64,000 nt of DNA from Flavobacterium sp. CF108 (lineage in GTDB: Bacteria; Bacteroidota; Bacteroidia; Flavobacteriales; Flavobacteriaceae), in NCBI RefSeq assembly GCF_900129795.1, contig NZ_FQWW01000004.1, forward strand, positions 372,001 to 436,000, read 5' to 3'. The translations under genes and the position numbers were made by a program. The notes under the pieces were generated by a model that was given only the letters and a program-made list of their open reading frames with translations, searched no databases and had not been told where the DNA came from. Each line of letters begins with the position of its first letter. Position 1 is the stretch's first letter. Of the stretch, positions 17,294-26,245 are shown piece by piece.

Positions 17294-18454
17294 ATGAAAT
17301 CAAATCTTTTTATTTCCGCGCTTTTTGCTACTGTATTTTCTTTTGCCGGCTGTAATTCAGCTAATGCAAATCCGAAAAATAAAACTAAAATCGAAAAACC
17401 GGCTTCTGCCGCAGCGACTAAAATACAAGTGGCACTTTTACTGGACACATCAAGTAGTATGGAAGGATTAATCGATCAGGCCAAATCGAGATTATGGAAC
17501 ATTGTAAATACTTTAACAACTTTAAAATACGAAGGAAAAACTCCGGATATCGAAATCGCCTTGTATGAATATGGAAATAGCGGCTTATCAGAAAAATCAA
17601 ATTACATCAGACAAATTACGCCGCTTTCAACAGATTTAGATTTGATTTCGGAACAATTATTTGCACTTAGAACCAACGGCGGAAATGAATATTGCGGCGC
17701 TGTAATTCAGGATGCGACAAAGGAATTAAAATGGGCAGACGAGAACAACAGCATGAAACTGATTTACATTGCCGGAAACGAAGGATTTAATCAGGGAAAG
17801 ATAAGCTATAAAGAAGCGATCAGCAGTGCTTTAAAAAATGATATTTATGTAAACACGATTTTCTGTGGTAATAAAACTGAAGGTATTAACATATTTTGGA
17901 AAGATGGTGCTGACATCGGAAAAGGGAAATATTTTAATATTGATGCCAATCAATCTGTAGAATATATTGCAACGCCATATGACGATGAAATCAGTAAATG
18001 CGATGAAAAAATAAACAAAACCTACATTAATTATGGAGCTAAAGGAGCTGACAAAAAAATGAATCAGGTTATTCAGGATCAAAATGCCAAAAAGGTTTCG
18101 AAAGCTAATTATACAGATCGCGCGGTGAGCAAATCAAAAGCAGTTTATAAAAATGAAAGCTGGGATTTAGTCGATAAAACTAAAGATGATGCAGCGGCAC
18201 TTTCGAAAATTAGAAAAGAAGAACTTCCTGCTGAACTTCAGAATAAATCGACTGAAGAATTGCAAAAAATTGTAGCCGAGAAAACGAAGGAAAGAGAAAC
18301 GATTCAAAAAGAGATTAGCGTATTGGCAAAAAAACGCCAGGCCTATATTGATACCGAAGCTAAGAAAACTAAAAAGCAAGACGATCTTGGCAACACGATA
18401 AATACTTCGATTGTTGCTTTTGCAAAAGTGAAAGGTTATACGGTAGAGAAATAA
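17294..18454 (+). CDS. VWA-domain lipoprotein
   Basis: The protein starts MKSNLFISALFATVFSFAGC, a lipoprotein signal with Cys at about residue 20. A von Willebrand A domain follows, with an intact MIDAS metal motif DTSSSM (about residue 49) and a later Thr/Asp set. The C-terminal third (about 280-386) is a Lys/Glu-rich coiled coil. VWA domains bind protein partners through a divalent metal. An upstream in-frame ATG (17240) lies before the -7 element at 17256, so it cannot be the start on that transcript; 17294 gives a proper signal peptide. The next gene starts 23 bp downstream, suggesting an operon. Confidence 0.87.
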   Translation: MKSNLFISALFATVFSFAGCNSANANPKNKTKIEKPASAAATKIQVALLLDTSSSMEGLIDQAKSRLWNIVNTLTTLKYEGKTPDIEIALYEYGNSGLSEKSNYIRQITPLSTDLDLISEQLFALRTNGGNEYCGAVIQDATKELKWADENNSMKLIYIAGNEGFNQGKISYKEAISSALKNDIYVNTIFCGNKTEGINIFWKDGADIGKGKYFNIDANQSVEYIATPYDDEISKCDEKINKTYINYGAKGADKKMNQVIQDQNAKKVSKANYTDRAVSKSKAVYKNESWDLVDKTKDDAAALSKIRKEELPAELQNKSTEELQKIVAEKTKERETIQKEISVLAKKRQAYIDTEAKKTKKQDDLGNTINTSIVAFAKVKGYTVEK

Positions 18455-18476
18455 ATCGTACTGCAAATCCTGAAAG

Positions 18477-19100
18477 ATGAAAAAGAAAATATTCTTTTTG
18501 CTTTGGCTAAGCATTTTTGGCTTGAGTTTTGCCTGTAACAATAAAGAAGAAAAGCCAAAAATCATAAAAAATTCAAAACCGGTTTACTCCTACGAAGAGA
18601 AACTAAAAAGTGAGATAACTGAGATTAGGAATTTTTTGGGGAAAACTCCTAAATACAATTCAAATGTTGTCTTCTTATTAGATATGAAGATTGAATCTGG
18701 AAAAAACCGGTTTTTTGTTTATGATTTAAAACACAACAAAATACTCCACAAAGGTTTAGTCGGCCACGGTTCCGGGTCTGAAACCGGAATTGCAGGAAAA
18801 CTTAAATTTAGCAATACAAAAGATTCTAATTGCAGTTCGCTTGGCAAGTATGCAATTGGCAATTCCTATTTTGGAAGCTTCGGAAAAGCATACAAATTAT
18901 ACGGTTTAGACAAAACGAATAGTAATGCTTTTGATCGAAATATTGTCCTCCACAAATATGTAGACATTCCTTATGAAGAACAAATAAATCCTATTTGTAA
19001 TAGTCTGGGATGTCCAATGGTTAACGAAAAGTTTTTTGGCGTAATAGAAAAAATGATTGATGGTTCTAAAAAGAAAATTCTTTTAGTAATGTATTATTAA
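18477..19100 (+). CDS. Murein L,D-transpeptidase catalytic-domain family lipoprotein (YkuD_2-like)
   Basis: The 207-aa lipoprotein (FLLWLSIFGLSFAC, lipid Cys about 20) matches the murein L,D-transpeptidase catalytic-domain family. Seen are FVYDLKHNKILHKGLVGHGSGS, SSLGKYAIGNSYFG, LYGLDKTNSNAFDR, His in VLHKYV (about 158), and the catalytic Cys in NSLGCPMV (about 177). The family normally has SxGC followed by a basic residue; here it is SLGCPM, which still keeps the Cys. It would act on peptidoglycan peptides in the periplasm; the exact substrate is unknown. It lies between the VWA and DUF4139 genes in the plus-strand group. Confidence 0.85.
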   Translation: MKKKIFFLLWLSIFGLSFACNNKEEKPKIIKNSKPVYSYEEKLKSEITEIRNFLGKTPKYNSNVVFLLDMKIESGKNRFFVYDLKHNKILHKGLVGHGSGSETGIAGKLKFSNTKDSNCSSLGKYAIGNSYFGSFGKAYKLYGLDKTNSNAFDRNIVLHKYVDIPYEEQINPICNSLGCPMVNEKFFGVIEKMIDGSKKKILLVMYY

Positions 19101-19159
19101 ACCAACCTTTCACTCCTTTTTGTCATCTATACTTTTATAACACTTTAAATTATACTCCA

Positions 19160-20800
19160 ATGATTAAGAAACAAGCAACGGCGCTTTTATTATTGTTAGG
19201 CATTTTTGCCTTTGCGCAAAAACCAATTTTCACCACTGCAAAAGTAAAAGCGGCAACGGTATATTTTAATGCTGCCGAAATTTCTCAAACTGCAAGTACA
19301 ACTTTACCATTAGGTACAAGCGAAATTGTAGTTAAAAATGTGGCAGTAAATTTAAATGAAAGTTCTATCCAAATTGGTACGCCGGCAAGTGTAACGGTTT
19401 TGTCGGTTCAGTTTACTAATAATTACATTTCAGAATATGAAACCGATCCTAAATCGCCTTTATTGAAAAGAGTTCGTGACAGTATTATTTTGGTTCAAAA
19501 GGAAATTTTGAAAGTAAATAATACTATTAATTCTGAATCAAAAACCATTCAGTTATTAGATAAAAACCAGCAGATTTCCGGCGTAAATTCTGGATTAAAT
19601 GTTGCCGAATTAATGAAAATGGTGGAGTATTATAAAAGCAAACAAATTGAAATTTCCAACAACATTAATACGCTGACAGAGAAAAAGCAAAAACTGGATG
19701 AAACGCTTCAAAAACTAAACAACAAACTTGAAGTTGATACAAGTAAAGAAGAAAAAACTTCATCTGGAAAATTGATTGTTCAGGTAATGAATAGTGCTGC
19801 AGGGCCGGTTCCTTTAGAAATATCGTATTTAACCAATAATGCTTCTTGGTCTCCTTTTTATGATTTACGTACCGAAAGTGTTGTAGCTCCAATTAATATG
19901 ATGTACAAGGCACAAGTGGTTCAAAATACAGGAATTGACTGGAAAAAAGTAAAACTGACTCTTTCAAGCGGTTATCCAAATCAGAATAATCAAGCGCCAA
20001 TATTGAGTTCTTGGTTTCTGGCTAATCAGGTATATAATGATGAAGTTGTGACTATTGGTTATGGAACACAGAAAAAAAGGAATCAGCTGCAGGGAAGTGT
20101 TTTTAAAGATAAAATAGCAGGTGTCCAAACGGAAATGGCTGCACCGGTTATAGCAGAATCTTCTGTTTCGAATTACACAACTGTTGCAGAAAACCAGCTT
20201 AATATTTCTTTTGATATTGATATTCCGTATGATATTTTATCGAACGGGAAAATTCACAGCGTCTCTTTAAAAGAAATAAAACTTCCGGCAACGTATAAAT
20301 ATTATGCGGTTCCAAAAGTGGAAAATGATGCTTTTTTACTTGCTGAAATTGCAGATTACAGCAAATACAATTTACTACGAGGCGAAGCGAATATTATTTT
20401 TGAAGGAATGTATGTTGGTAAAACATTTATAGAACCGAATCAAACCAGCGATACTTTGAACCTGAGTATGGGACGTGATAAAAAAGTATCTATCAAACGT
20501 GAAAAAGTTGCTGATAAATCGGGAACTAAGTTTTTATCTGCCAAAAAAGAACAGACTTTTACTTTTGATATTACGGTAAGAAATAACAAAAAAGAAGTGA
20601 TTGAACTGCTGTTGAAAGATCAATATCCGTTAACTACAAATAAAGATATTGAAGTAGAATTACTGCAAAGTGATTCGGCTAAAGTAAATACCGAAACCGG
20701 AATATTAACCTGGCAATTGCAGTTGAAACCAAATGAAACCAAGAAATTCAGAATTAGTTATAAAGTGAAATATCCAAAAGATCAGACTTTGAACTTATAA
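19160..20800 (+). CDS. DUF4139 / mucoidy inhibitor MuiA family protein with SusC-like insert
   Basis: The 546-aa secreted protein (signal peptide to about residue 19, FAFAQ) has the DUF4140 N-terminal region (ATVYFNAAEISQTAS), a central coiled coil (about 110-195) and the DUF4139 domain (LEISYLTNNASWSPFYDLR from about 220 to the end). The function of this family is unknown; a relative was linked to mucoidy. Residues about 292-318 carry DEVVTIGYGTQKKRNQLQG, strikingly like the GYGTQKK signature that precedes the plug of SusC/TonB-dependent receptors, sitting inside an enzyme-free domain. The upstream gap has only a weak half-copy of the neighbouring operator (19107-19127). Confidence 0.85.
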   Translation: MIKKQATALLLLLGIFAFAQKPIFTTAKVKAATVYFNAAEISQTASTTLPLGTSEIVVKNVAVNLNESSIQIGTPASVTVLSVQFTNNYISEYETDPKSPLLKRVRDSIILVQKEILKVNNTINSESKTIQLLDKNQQISGVNSGLNVAELMKMVEYYKSKQIEISNNINTLTEKKQKLDETLQKLNNKLEVDTSKEEKTSSGKLIVQVMNSAAGPVPLEISYLTNNASWSPFYDLRTESVVAPINMMYKAQVVQNTGIDWKKVKLTLSSGYPNQNNQAPILSSWFLANQVYNDEVVTIGYGTQKKRNQLQGSVFKDKIAGVQTEMAAPVIAESSVSNYTTVAENQLNISFDIDIPYDILSNGKIHSVSLKEIKLPATYKYYAVPKVENDAFLLAEIADYSKYNLLRGEANIIFEGMYVGKTFIEPNQTSDTLNLSMGRDKKVSIKREKVADKSGTKFLSAKKEQTFTFDITVRNNKKEVIELLLKDQYPLTTNKDIEVELLQSDSAKVNTETGILTWQLQLKPNETKKFRISYKVKYPKDQTLNL

Positions 20801-20814
20801 ACAGATAACATTTT

Positions 20815-20958
20815 AAACACAAATTCCACAAATTTTCACGGATTGATCTGTGTTAATTTGTGGAATTTGTGTTTATAAAAAGCCTTCGACTTCGCTCAGG
20901 CTGACATTCGAAATTTAAAGTCTTCTAAATTGTCAGGCTGAGCGTAGTCGAAGCCCTT
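20815..20958. repeat. Two adjacent inverted repeats between convergent genes
   Basis: The first pair is 20815-20834 / 20854-20875 (AAACACAAATTCCACAAATT and its complement). The second is 20880-20906 / 20931-20958 (AAGCCTTCGACTTCGCTCAG... and its complement). Both separate the convergent DUF4139 and aldo-keto reductase genes and could act as bidirectional terminators. The second word type (CTTCGAC..GCTCAGGCTGACA) is a dispersed flavobacterial repeat. Confidence 0.8.
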
Positions 20959-20971
20959 TTATAGCAAATAA

Positions 20972-22009
20972 TTAAGGTGCCGGATCTGGAATAATTGCCT
21001 GAACATGATTAATTTCGGCTATAATTTCTTTTGATAAAACTACATCAATTGTGGCAATGTTTTCTTTTAACTGTTCCATTGTTGTTGCACCAATAATAGC
21101 ACTTGTTAAAAATGGCTGCTGTAAAACAAATCCCATTGCTAATTCTGTCAATGTTAATCCATGTTTTTTAGCAATTTCCTGATATAATTTCGTTGCCTGT
21201 GTACATTGTTCGCTTTTGTAACGTGTGTATTGCGGAAAAAGATTAACTCTCGCATTTGGATGTGCTTCGCCCGTTAAAAATTTACCCGTTAAAACTCCAA
21301 ATGCTAAAGGAGAATACGCTAATAATCCAACATTTTCATATTTTGAAACTTCGGCAGAACCCACTTCAAAAAGACGGTTCAGTAAATTATACGGATTTTG
21401 AATGGTTTTGATTCTTGGCAGGTTTTGGTATTTACTTTCTTCTAAAAGACGCATCATTCCCCACGCGTTTTCATTTGAAACCCCAATATGTTTAATTTTT
21501 CCTTCTTTGATTAATCCGTCAAACGTTTCGAGGATTTCTCTAAAATGATCTTCCCACGCATCATCGAGACCATTAAAACCACGCTGTCCGAAATAATTTG
21601 TTTTACGTTCCGGCCAGTGCATTTGGTACAAATCAATATAATCTGTCTGAAGACGTTTTAAGCTGTTTTCTAAAGCATATTTAATACTTGCCGGAGAGAA
21701 ATCTGCTTTTTCACGCATATAAGTAAAATTCGGGTTTGGACCCGCAATTTTAGAGGCTAAAACAACTTTGTCACGATTTCCGGATTTTTTAAACCAGGTT
21801 CCGATGATTTTTTCTGTGCTTCCGTAAGTTTCTTCACGTGCCGGAACAGAATACATTTCGGCTGTATCAAAAAAGTTTACTCCTTTTTCAAGTGCATAAT
21901 CCATTTGGGCGTGGCCTTCAGCTTCTGTATTTTGCTGGCCAAAAGTCATCGTTCCAAGATTTATTTTACTAACTTTTATATCGGTGTTTGGGATTGTAGT
22001 GTATTTCAT
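20972..22009 (-). CDS. Aldo/keto reductase, Tas-like
   Basis: The 345-aa protein is an NAD(P)H-dependent aldo/keto reductase closest in layout to E. coli Tas. It has LGTMTFGQQNTEAEGHAQMD, the catalytic Asp/Tyr in NFFDTAEMY (about residues 47-55), Lys in VVLASKIAGP, His in IDLYQMHWPERKTNYFG, and the C-terminal NADP-binding ATTMEQLKENI. The physiological substrate is unknown. The gene stands alone on the minus strand. Confidence 0.92.
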   Translation of the reverse strand: MKYTTIPNTDIKVSKINLGTMTFGQQNTEAEGHAQMDYALEKGVNFFDTAEMYSVPAREETYGSTEKIIGTWFKKSGNRDKVVLASKIAGPNPNFTYMREKADFSPASIKYALENSLKRLQTDYIDLYQMHWPERKTNYFGQRGFNGLDDAWEDHFREILETFDGLIKEGKIKHIGVSNENAWGMMRLLEESKYQNLPRIKTIQNPYNLLNRLFEVGSAEVSKYENVGLLAYSPLAFGVLTGKFLTGEAHPNARVNLFPQYTRYKSEQCTQATKLYQEIAKKHGLTLTELAMGFVLQQPFLTSAIIGATTMEQLKENIATIDVVLSKEIIAEINHVQAIIPDPAP

Positions 22010-22174
22010 TTTTTTTCTAAGGTTCTAAGATTCTGAGTTGCTAAGATTCTAAGGTTTTTATTTTGATACTTTTTATTAGGTTCAAAGTTGCAGAGGCGCA
22101 AAGGTACAAAGGGATTTTACAAATCTAAATTTGACAAAGGTTAAAAAAAGTACAAGATTTTTATGCCAGCGTTT

Positions 22175-22314
22175 CCTGCAAGGTTTTCAAAACCTTGTAG
22201 GTATTGTTATCTATTCTCAACAAACTTAAACCTACAAGGTTTTGAAAACCTTGTAGGTATTGTTATCTATTCTCAACAAACTTAAACCTACAAGGTTTTG
22301 AAAACCTTGCAGGA
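22175..22314. repeat. Tandem array of 27-bp palindromes with identical 29-bp spacers
   Basis: Three palindromes (22175-22201, 22231-22257, 22287-22313) are separated by two identical 29-bp spacers, giving a 56-bp period. The outer ends read CCTGCAAGG / CCTTGCAGG while inner ends read CCTACAAGG / CCTTGTAGG. A two-copy version lies at 52961-53032. The remaining part of the 362-bp gap (22010-22174) holds short AAGATTCTAAGG-type words and no gene. Confidence 0.92.
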
Positions 22315-22316
22315 AC

Positions 22317-22350
22317 AAAAAAAGGCTCAAAGTAAAAACTCTGAGCCTTT
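22317..22350 (-). terminator. Terminator of the OmpA lipoprotein gene
   Basis: A stem pairs AAAAGGCTCA with TGAGCCTTT around AAGTAAAAACTC. It lies just past the stop codon at 22372, and the minus-strand transcript ends in a U-run. Confidence 0.75.
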
Positions 22351-22371
22351 GAACCTATGTCCCTTTGAACC

Positions 22372-23316
22372 TTAATTTATACTATTAAGCATTTCAGCGA
22401 TTTCATCTAATCTTGGTGTTAAGATAATTTCGATTCTACGGTTTTTAGCTTTTCCTTCTGGAGTCGCGTTGCTTGCCAAAGGAGAAAATTCGCTTCGTCC
22501 TGCTGCCGTAAGTTTTTGTTTGTTGATTTTATTGTTTTCGCTCAAAATAGCTACAATTGCAGTTGCTCTTTTAGTCGATAAATCCCAGTTGTTTGCAATT
22601 GGTCCTGAACCAGCATACGGATCATCATCTGTATGTCCTTCAATAAGAACTGAAAGATCTGGATTATCTCCCAAAACTTTTCCAAGTTCTACAACCGCTC
22701 TTCTACCTTCTGTTCCAACAGCCCAGCTTCCTGAATTAAAAAGTAATTTATTTTCCATTGAAACATATACTTTTCCGTTTTTCTGTTCAACTGTTAAACC
22801 TTTACCTTCAAAACCGTTAAGGGCTTTAGATAAAGTTTCTTTCAGCTTGCGCATTGCTTCTTCTTTAGCAGCGATCATAGCTTCAAGCTCTTTTAAACGA
22901 TTTGCTGTTTTATCCAAACTTGCTTGTTCATCTGCCAGTTTTTTAGATTTTGCTTCTAATTGAGCAAGCAAATCACGGTTTTTAGCCATATTACTTTCTA
23001 ATGCATCGTTGCTGTTTTTCTCTAATGCGTTATAAGAATCCTGCAACACTTTGTATTTTCTTTGCTCTGCAGCTAAATCAGCTTTTTGTTTTGCAAGTTC
23101 ATCTTTTGTTGCCGATAAATCTTTTGTTAGTTTATCACGGTCTAATTCTAACTGATTTTTTGCTGTTTTTAAATCTGCATTTTCATCAGCAATAGAACGG
23201 TTTTCTTTTTTTAGATCTGAATATTTAGTTTCAAGATCATTGTAAATCTTTTTGGATACACAAGAAGTTGCAGACAATGCCAAAACTACTAATCCAATGG
23301 AGGCTTTTTTAATCAT
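22372..23316 (-). CDS. OmpA-family lipoprotein with long coiled coil
   Basis: The 314-aa protein has a lipobox (LALSATSC, Cys about 19), a long Lys/Glu-rich coiled coil (about 25-165), and a C-terminal OmpA-like peptidoglycan-binding domain (LLFNSGSWAVGTEG, IEGHTDDDPY about 225, NNWDLSTKRA, KNRRIEIILTP). It would tether the outer membrane to the cell wall through diaminopimelate binding (Asp and Arg of the OmpA motif are present). A terminator follows; the gene is monocistronic. Confidence 0.92.
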   Translation of the reverse strand: MIKKASIGLVVLALSATSCVSKKIYNDLETKYSDLKKENRSIADENADLKTAKNQLELDRDKLTKDLSATKDELAKQKADLAAEQRKYKVLQDSYNALEKNSNDALESNMAKNRDLLAQLEAKSKKLADEQASLDKTANRLKELEAMIAAKEEAMRKLKETLSKALNGFEGKGLTVEQKNGKVYVSMENKLLFNSGSWAVGTEGRRAVVELGKVLGDNPDLSVLIEGHTDDDPYAGSGPIANNWDLSTKRATAIVAILSENNKINKQKLTAAGRSEFSPLASNATPEGKAKNRRIEIILTPRLDEIAEMLNSIN

Positions 23317-23462
23317 TTTACTTTTGTTTTTATTTGGGGCGTATTAATTATTCTAAAAATATCCAAAACCTAAATTCCAAATTCCAAAATGTTCATAGTT
23401 TTAATGGAATGTGTATTTAAATCTTTGAACCGCAGTTCTTCCAACAAGAACAATACCAAACT

Positions 23463-24224
23463 CTATTCAATTTCAACTAAAACCGGGCAATGATCTGAGT
23501 GAACGGCATCTGGAAGAATAACGGCACGTTTTAAACGATGACTCATTACTTCACTCACTAAATTATAATCGATACGCCAGCCTTTGTTATTTCCTCTTGC
23601 TCCCGCGCGGTAACTCCACCAAGAATAATGATGCGGGTCTTTATTAAAATGACGGAAACTATCAATAAAACCAGATTTCATAAAACTATCCAGCCAGGCA
23701 CGTTCTGCAGGTAAAAATCCCGAAACCGTTTTATTACGAACCGGATCGTGAATATCAATTGCTTCGTGACAAATGTTGTAATCGCCGCAAATAATAAGAT
23801 TTGGAAGCGTCAATTTCAATTCGTTAATGTATGTTTGAAAATCATCCATAAACATAAATTTATGATCTAATCTTTCGATGTTAGTTCCAGACGGTAGATA
23901 TAAACTCATTACCGAAACATCATCAAAATCAGCACGTAAGTTTCTGCCTTCAAAATCCATATGATGAATTCCGGTTCCGTAAACTACTTTTTTAGGTTCA
24001 ATTTTAGATAATATTGCAACGCCGCTATACCCTTTTTTTGTTGCCGGATAGTAATATTGATACGGATAGCCGGCAGCCGTTATTGCCTCTACAGGAATCT
24101 GATCCTGAGTAGCTTTTATCTCCTGAAGGCAGATAACATCTGGGCTTGCTGCTTGGAGCCATTCTATAAAACCTTTAGTAATTGCAGCACGAATTCCGTT
24201 TACGTTATAAGAAATAATTTTCAT
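23463..24224 (-). CDS. xth: Exodeoxyribonuclease III
   Basis: The 253-aa protein is an AP endonuclease/3'-5' exonuclease of base excision repair. Metal- and substrate-binding motifs are complete: MKIISYNVNGIRAA, CLQEIKA (Glu about 35), SLYLPSG, GDYNICH, WWSYRAGARGNNKGWRIDY and the final SDHCPV. It is of usual length and has no clear operon partner; it diverges from the OlsF-like gene. Confidence 0.95.
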   Translation of the reverse strand: MKIISYNVNGIRAAITKGFIEWLQAASPDVICLQEIKATQDQIPVEAITAAGYPYQYYYPATKKGYSGVAILSKIEPKKVVYGTGIHHMDFEGRNLRADFDDVSVMSLYLPSGTNIERLDHKFMFMDDFQTYINELKLTLPNLIICGDYNICHEAIDIHDPVRNKTVSGFLPAERAWLDSFMKSGFIDSFRHFNKDPHHYSWWSYRAGARGNNKGWRIDYNLVSEVMSHRLKRAVILPDAVHSDHCPVLVEIE

Positions 24225-24306
24225 CTGGATATTTTTTTAAGGATTCCAAATGTAATAAAAAAGCGTAAAGTTTGTAATTGAATAAAGGAAAAGTAGAGTT
24301 TTTTGT

Positions 24307-24314
24307 TATCTTTG
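24307..24314 (+). promoter_or_regulatory. -7 element of the OlsF-like gene (TATCTTTG)
   Basis: TATCTTTG matches TAnnTTTG and lies 31 bp before the ATG at 24345. No -33 TTTG is found at 19-21 bp. Confidence 0.5.
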
Positions 24315-24344
24315 TTCGCTGCTCTAATAAATTAAAAATAGTAC

Positions 24345-26147
24345 ATGGGTTTAGTTACCGCGAAAGAAGTTGCAAAGGCAATAAATGTTGAGAAGTACGG
24401 AGTTCTTGGTACTTTTTCAGGCTGGATTCTTATGAAGGTTCTTAAGATCTCTACCCTTAATAAAATTTACGACCACAATAAGCATTTAGAGGATGTTGCG
24501 TTTTTAAACGGAATTTTGGATGAGATGGAAATCAAATTCGAAATCCCTGAAGAAGATTTAAAACGTTTACCTAAAGATGGCGCTTATATAACCATTTCAA
24601 ATCACCCGCTTGGGGGAATTGATGGCATTTTACTTTTGAAATTAATGCTTGAAAGAGAACCAAATTTCAAGATTATCGCTAATTTCTTATTACATCGAAT
24701 TGTTCCGCTAAAAAAATACATCATGCCGGTTAATCCTTTTGAAAATCATAAGGATGCTAAATCAAGCGTTGTTGGAATTAAAGAAACCTTACGTCATTTA
24801 AGTGACGGAAAGCCTTTAGGGATTTTCCCTGCCGGAGAAGTTTCGACTTATAAAGACGGAAAATTAGTTGTAGATAAACCTTGGGAAGAAGGTGCTCTAA
24901 AATTAATCAGAAAAGCCAAAGTTCCGGTTGTACCGATATACTTTCACGCTAAAAACAGTAAATTATTTTACTGGCTTTCTAAAATTGATGATACGCTGCG
25001 TACAGCAAAACTTCCGTCAGAACTGCTTACACAAAAAGACCGTGTTATTAAAGTTCGTATTGGAAAACCAATTTCTGTAAGCGAACAAAATGAAATAGAA
25101 TCTTTTGAAGAATACTCAGAATTCTTAAGAAAGAAAACTTATATGCTTGCCAATCCTTTTGAAAAAGACACCAAATTGATTGACACAGCAAGTTTAAAAA
25201 TCCCAAAAGCACCTAAAAAAATCGTTACGCCGGCGAATGAATCAAAAATGATTGATGAAGTTCAAGCGTTAAGAAACAGCGACTGCAGGTTATTACAAAG
25301 TAAAAATTATGAAGTGTTTTTTGCACGCGCAAAATCAATTCCGAATATTTTACATGAAATTGGACGTCTTCGTGAAATTACCTTTAGAGAAGTTGGTGAA
25401 GGAACAAACGAATCTATCGACATCGACGAATACGATCAATATTATCACCATATGTTTTTATGGGATGATGAAACTAAAAAAATCGCAGGTGCTTACCGTA
25501 TGGGATTAGGAGCTGAGATTTACCCGAAATACGGCATCGAAGGTTTTTATCTGACTGACTTGTTCCGTTTTGAACCGGAATTGCACGATATGATGCATAA
25601 ATCAATCGAAATGGGGCGTGCTTTTATCATTCGTGAATATCAGCAAAAACCAATGCCTTTATTCTTGTTATGGAAAGGAATTATTCATACGACTTTGCGT
25701 TATCCTGAACATAAATATTTATTAGGCGGCGTAAGTATTAGTAATCAGTTTTCAGATTTCTCTAAATCATTGATGATTGAGTTCATGAAATCGAATTATT
25801 ACGATCCGTATATTGCACAATACATTCACCCGAAAAAGGCGTATAAAGTAAAACTGAAAGACGCTGACAAAGATTTTATTTTCGACGAAGCTGAATCTGA
25901 CTTAAATAAATTTGATAAAATTATTGACGAATTAGAACCAGGTAATTTACGTTTGCCAGTTTTAATTAAAAAGTACATCAAACAAAATGCACGTGTAGTT
26001 GCTTTTAACGTCGATCCTTTATTTAATAACGCTGTCGATGGTTTAATGTACATTAGAATCGCAGATATTCCAGAAAGCACTATGAAACCCGTTATTGAAG
26101 AGTTTCAAATAGAATTAGAGCGTAAATTATCTGAGAAAGAAGATTAA
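24345..26147 (+). CDS. olsF: Bifunctional aminolipid acyltransferase, OlsF-like (PlsC + GNAT/acyl-ACP N-acyltransferase)
   Basis: The 600-aa protein fuses two acyltransferases. The N-terminal half is a PlsC-type O-acyltransferase (SNHPLGGIDG at about residue 85 replaces the usual NHx4D; FPAGEVS; PVVPIYFHA). The C-terminal half (about 310-530) is an OlsB-type N-acyltransferase in the GNAT fold (LREITFREVGEGTN, DEYDQYYHHMFLWD, IEMGRAFI). In known OlsF enzymes these make lyso-ornithine (or glycine) lipid and then acylate it. Flavobacteria make such aminolipids, so this is the likely role; whether the amino acid is ornithine, glycine or another cannot be read from sequence. It is monocistronic with its own terminator. 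Confidence 0.85.
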   Translation: MGLVTAKEVAKAINVEKYGVLGTFSGWILMKVLKISTLNKIYDHNKHLEDVAFLNGILDEMEIKFEIPEEDLKRLPKDGAYITISNHPLGGIDGILLLKLMLEREPNFKIIANFLLHRIVPLKKYIMPVNPFENHKDAKSSVVGIKETLRHLSDGKPLGIFPAGEVSTYKDGKLVVDKPWEEGALKLIRKAKVPVVPIYFHAKNSKLFYWLSKIDDTLRTAKLPSELLTQKDRVIKVRIGKPISVSEQNEIESFEEYSEFLRKKTYMLANPFEKDTKLIDTASLKIPKAPKKIVTPANESKMIDEVQALRNSDCRLLQSKNYEVFFARAKSIPNILHEIGRLREITFREVGEGTNESIDIDEYDQYYHHMFLWDDETKKIAGAYRMGLGAEIYPKYGIEGFYLTDLFRFEPELHDMMHKSIEMGRAFIIREYQQKPMPLFLLWKGIIHTTLRYPEHKYLLGGVSISNQFSDFSKSLMIEFMKSNYYDPYIAQYIHPKKAYKVKLKDADKDFIFDEAESDLNKFDKIIDELEPGNLRLPVLIKKYIKQNARVVAFNVDPLFNNAVDGLMYIRIADIPESTMKPVIEEFQIELERKLSEKED

Positions 26148-26160
26148 TCAGATTTACTCC

Positions 26161-26204
26161 AAATAAAAAATCCCATTTGCTAATACAAATGGGATTTTTT
26201 ATTT
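26161..26204. terminator. Bidirectional terminator, copy 1
   Basis: A stem pairs AAAAAATCCCATTTG with CAAATGGGATTTTTT around CTAATA. It serves the OlsF-like gene (+) and the TM2 gene (-). Nearly the same hairpin follows the second TM2 gene at 26554-26590. Confidence 0.85.
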
Positions 26205-26245
26205 ACAATTTTTATTTAAAAACTAGTTCGTTTTCCTTTTCAAGA

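Noticed and set aside
22175..22314. CRISPR-like array (27-bp repeats, 29-bp spacers)
   Set aside because: The two spacers are identical and the repeats are perfect palindromes; there are no cas genes. It is a tandem repeat.
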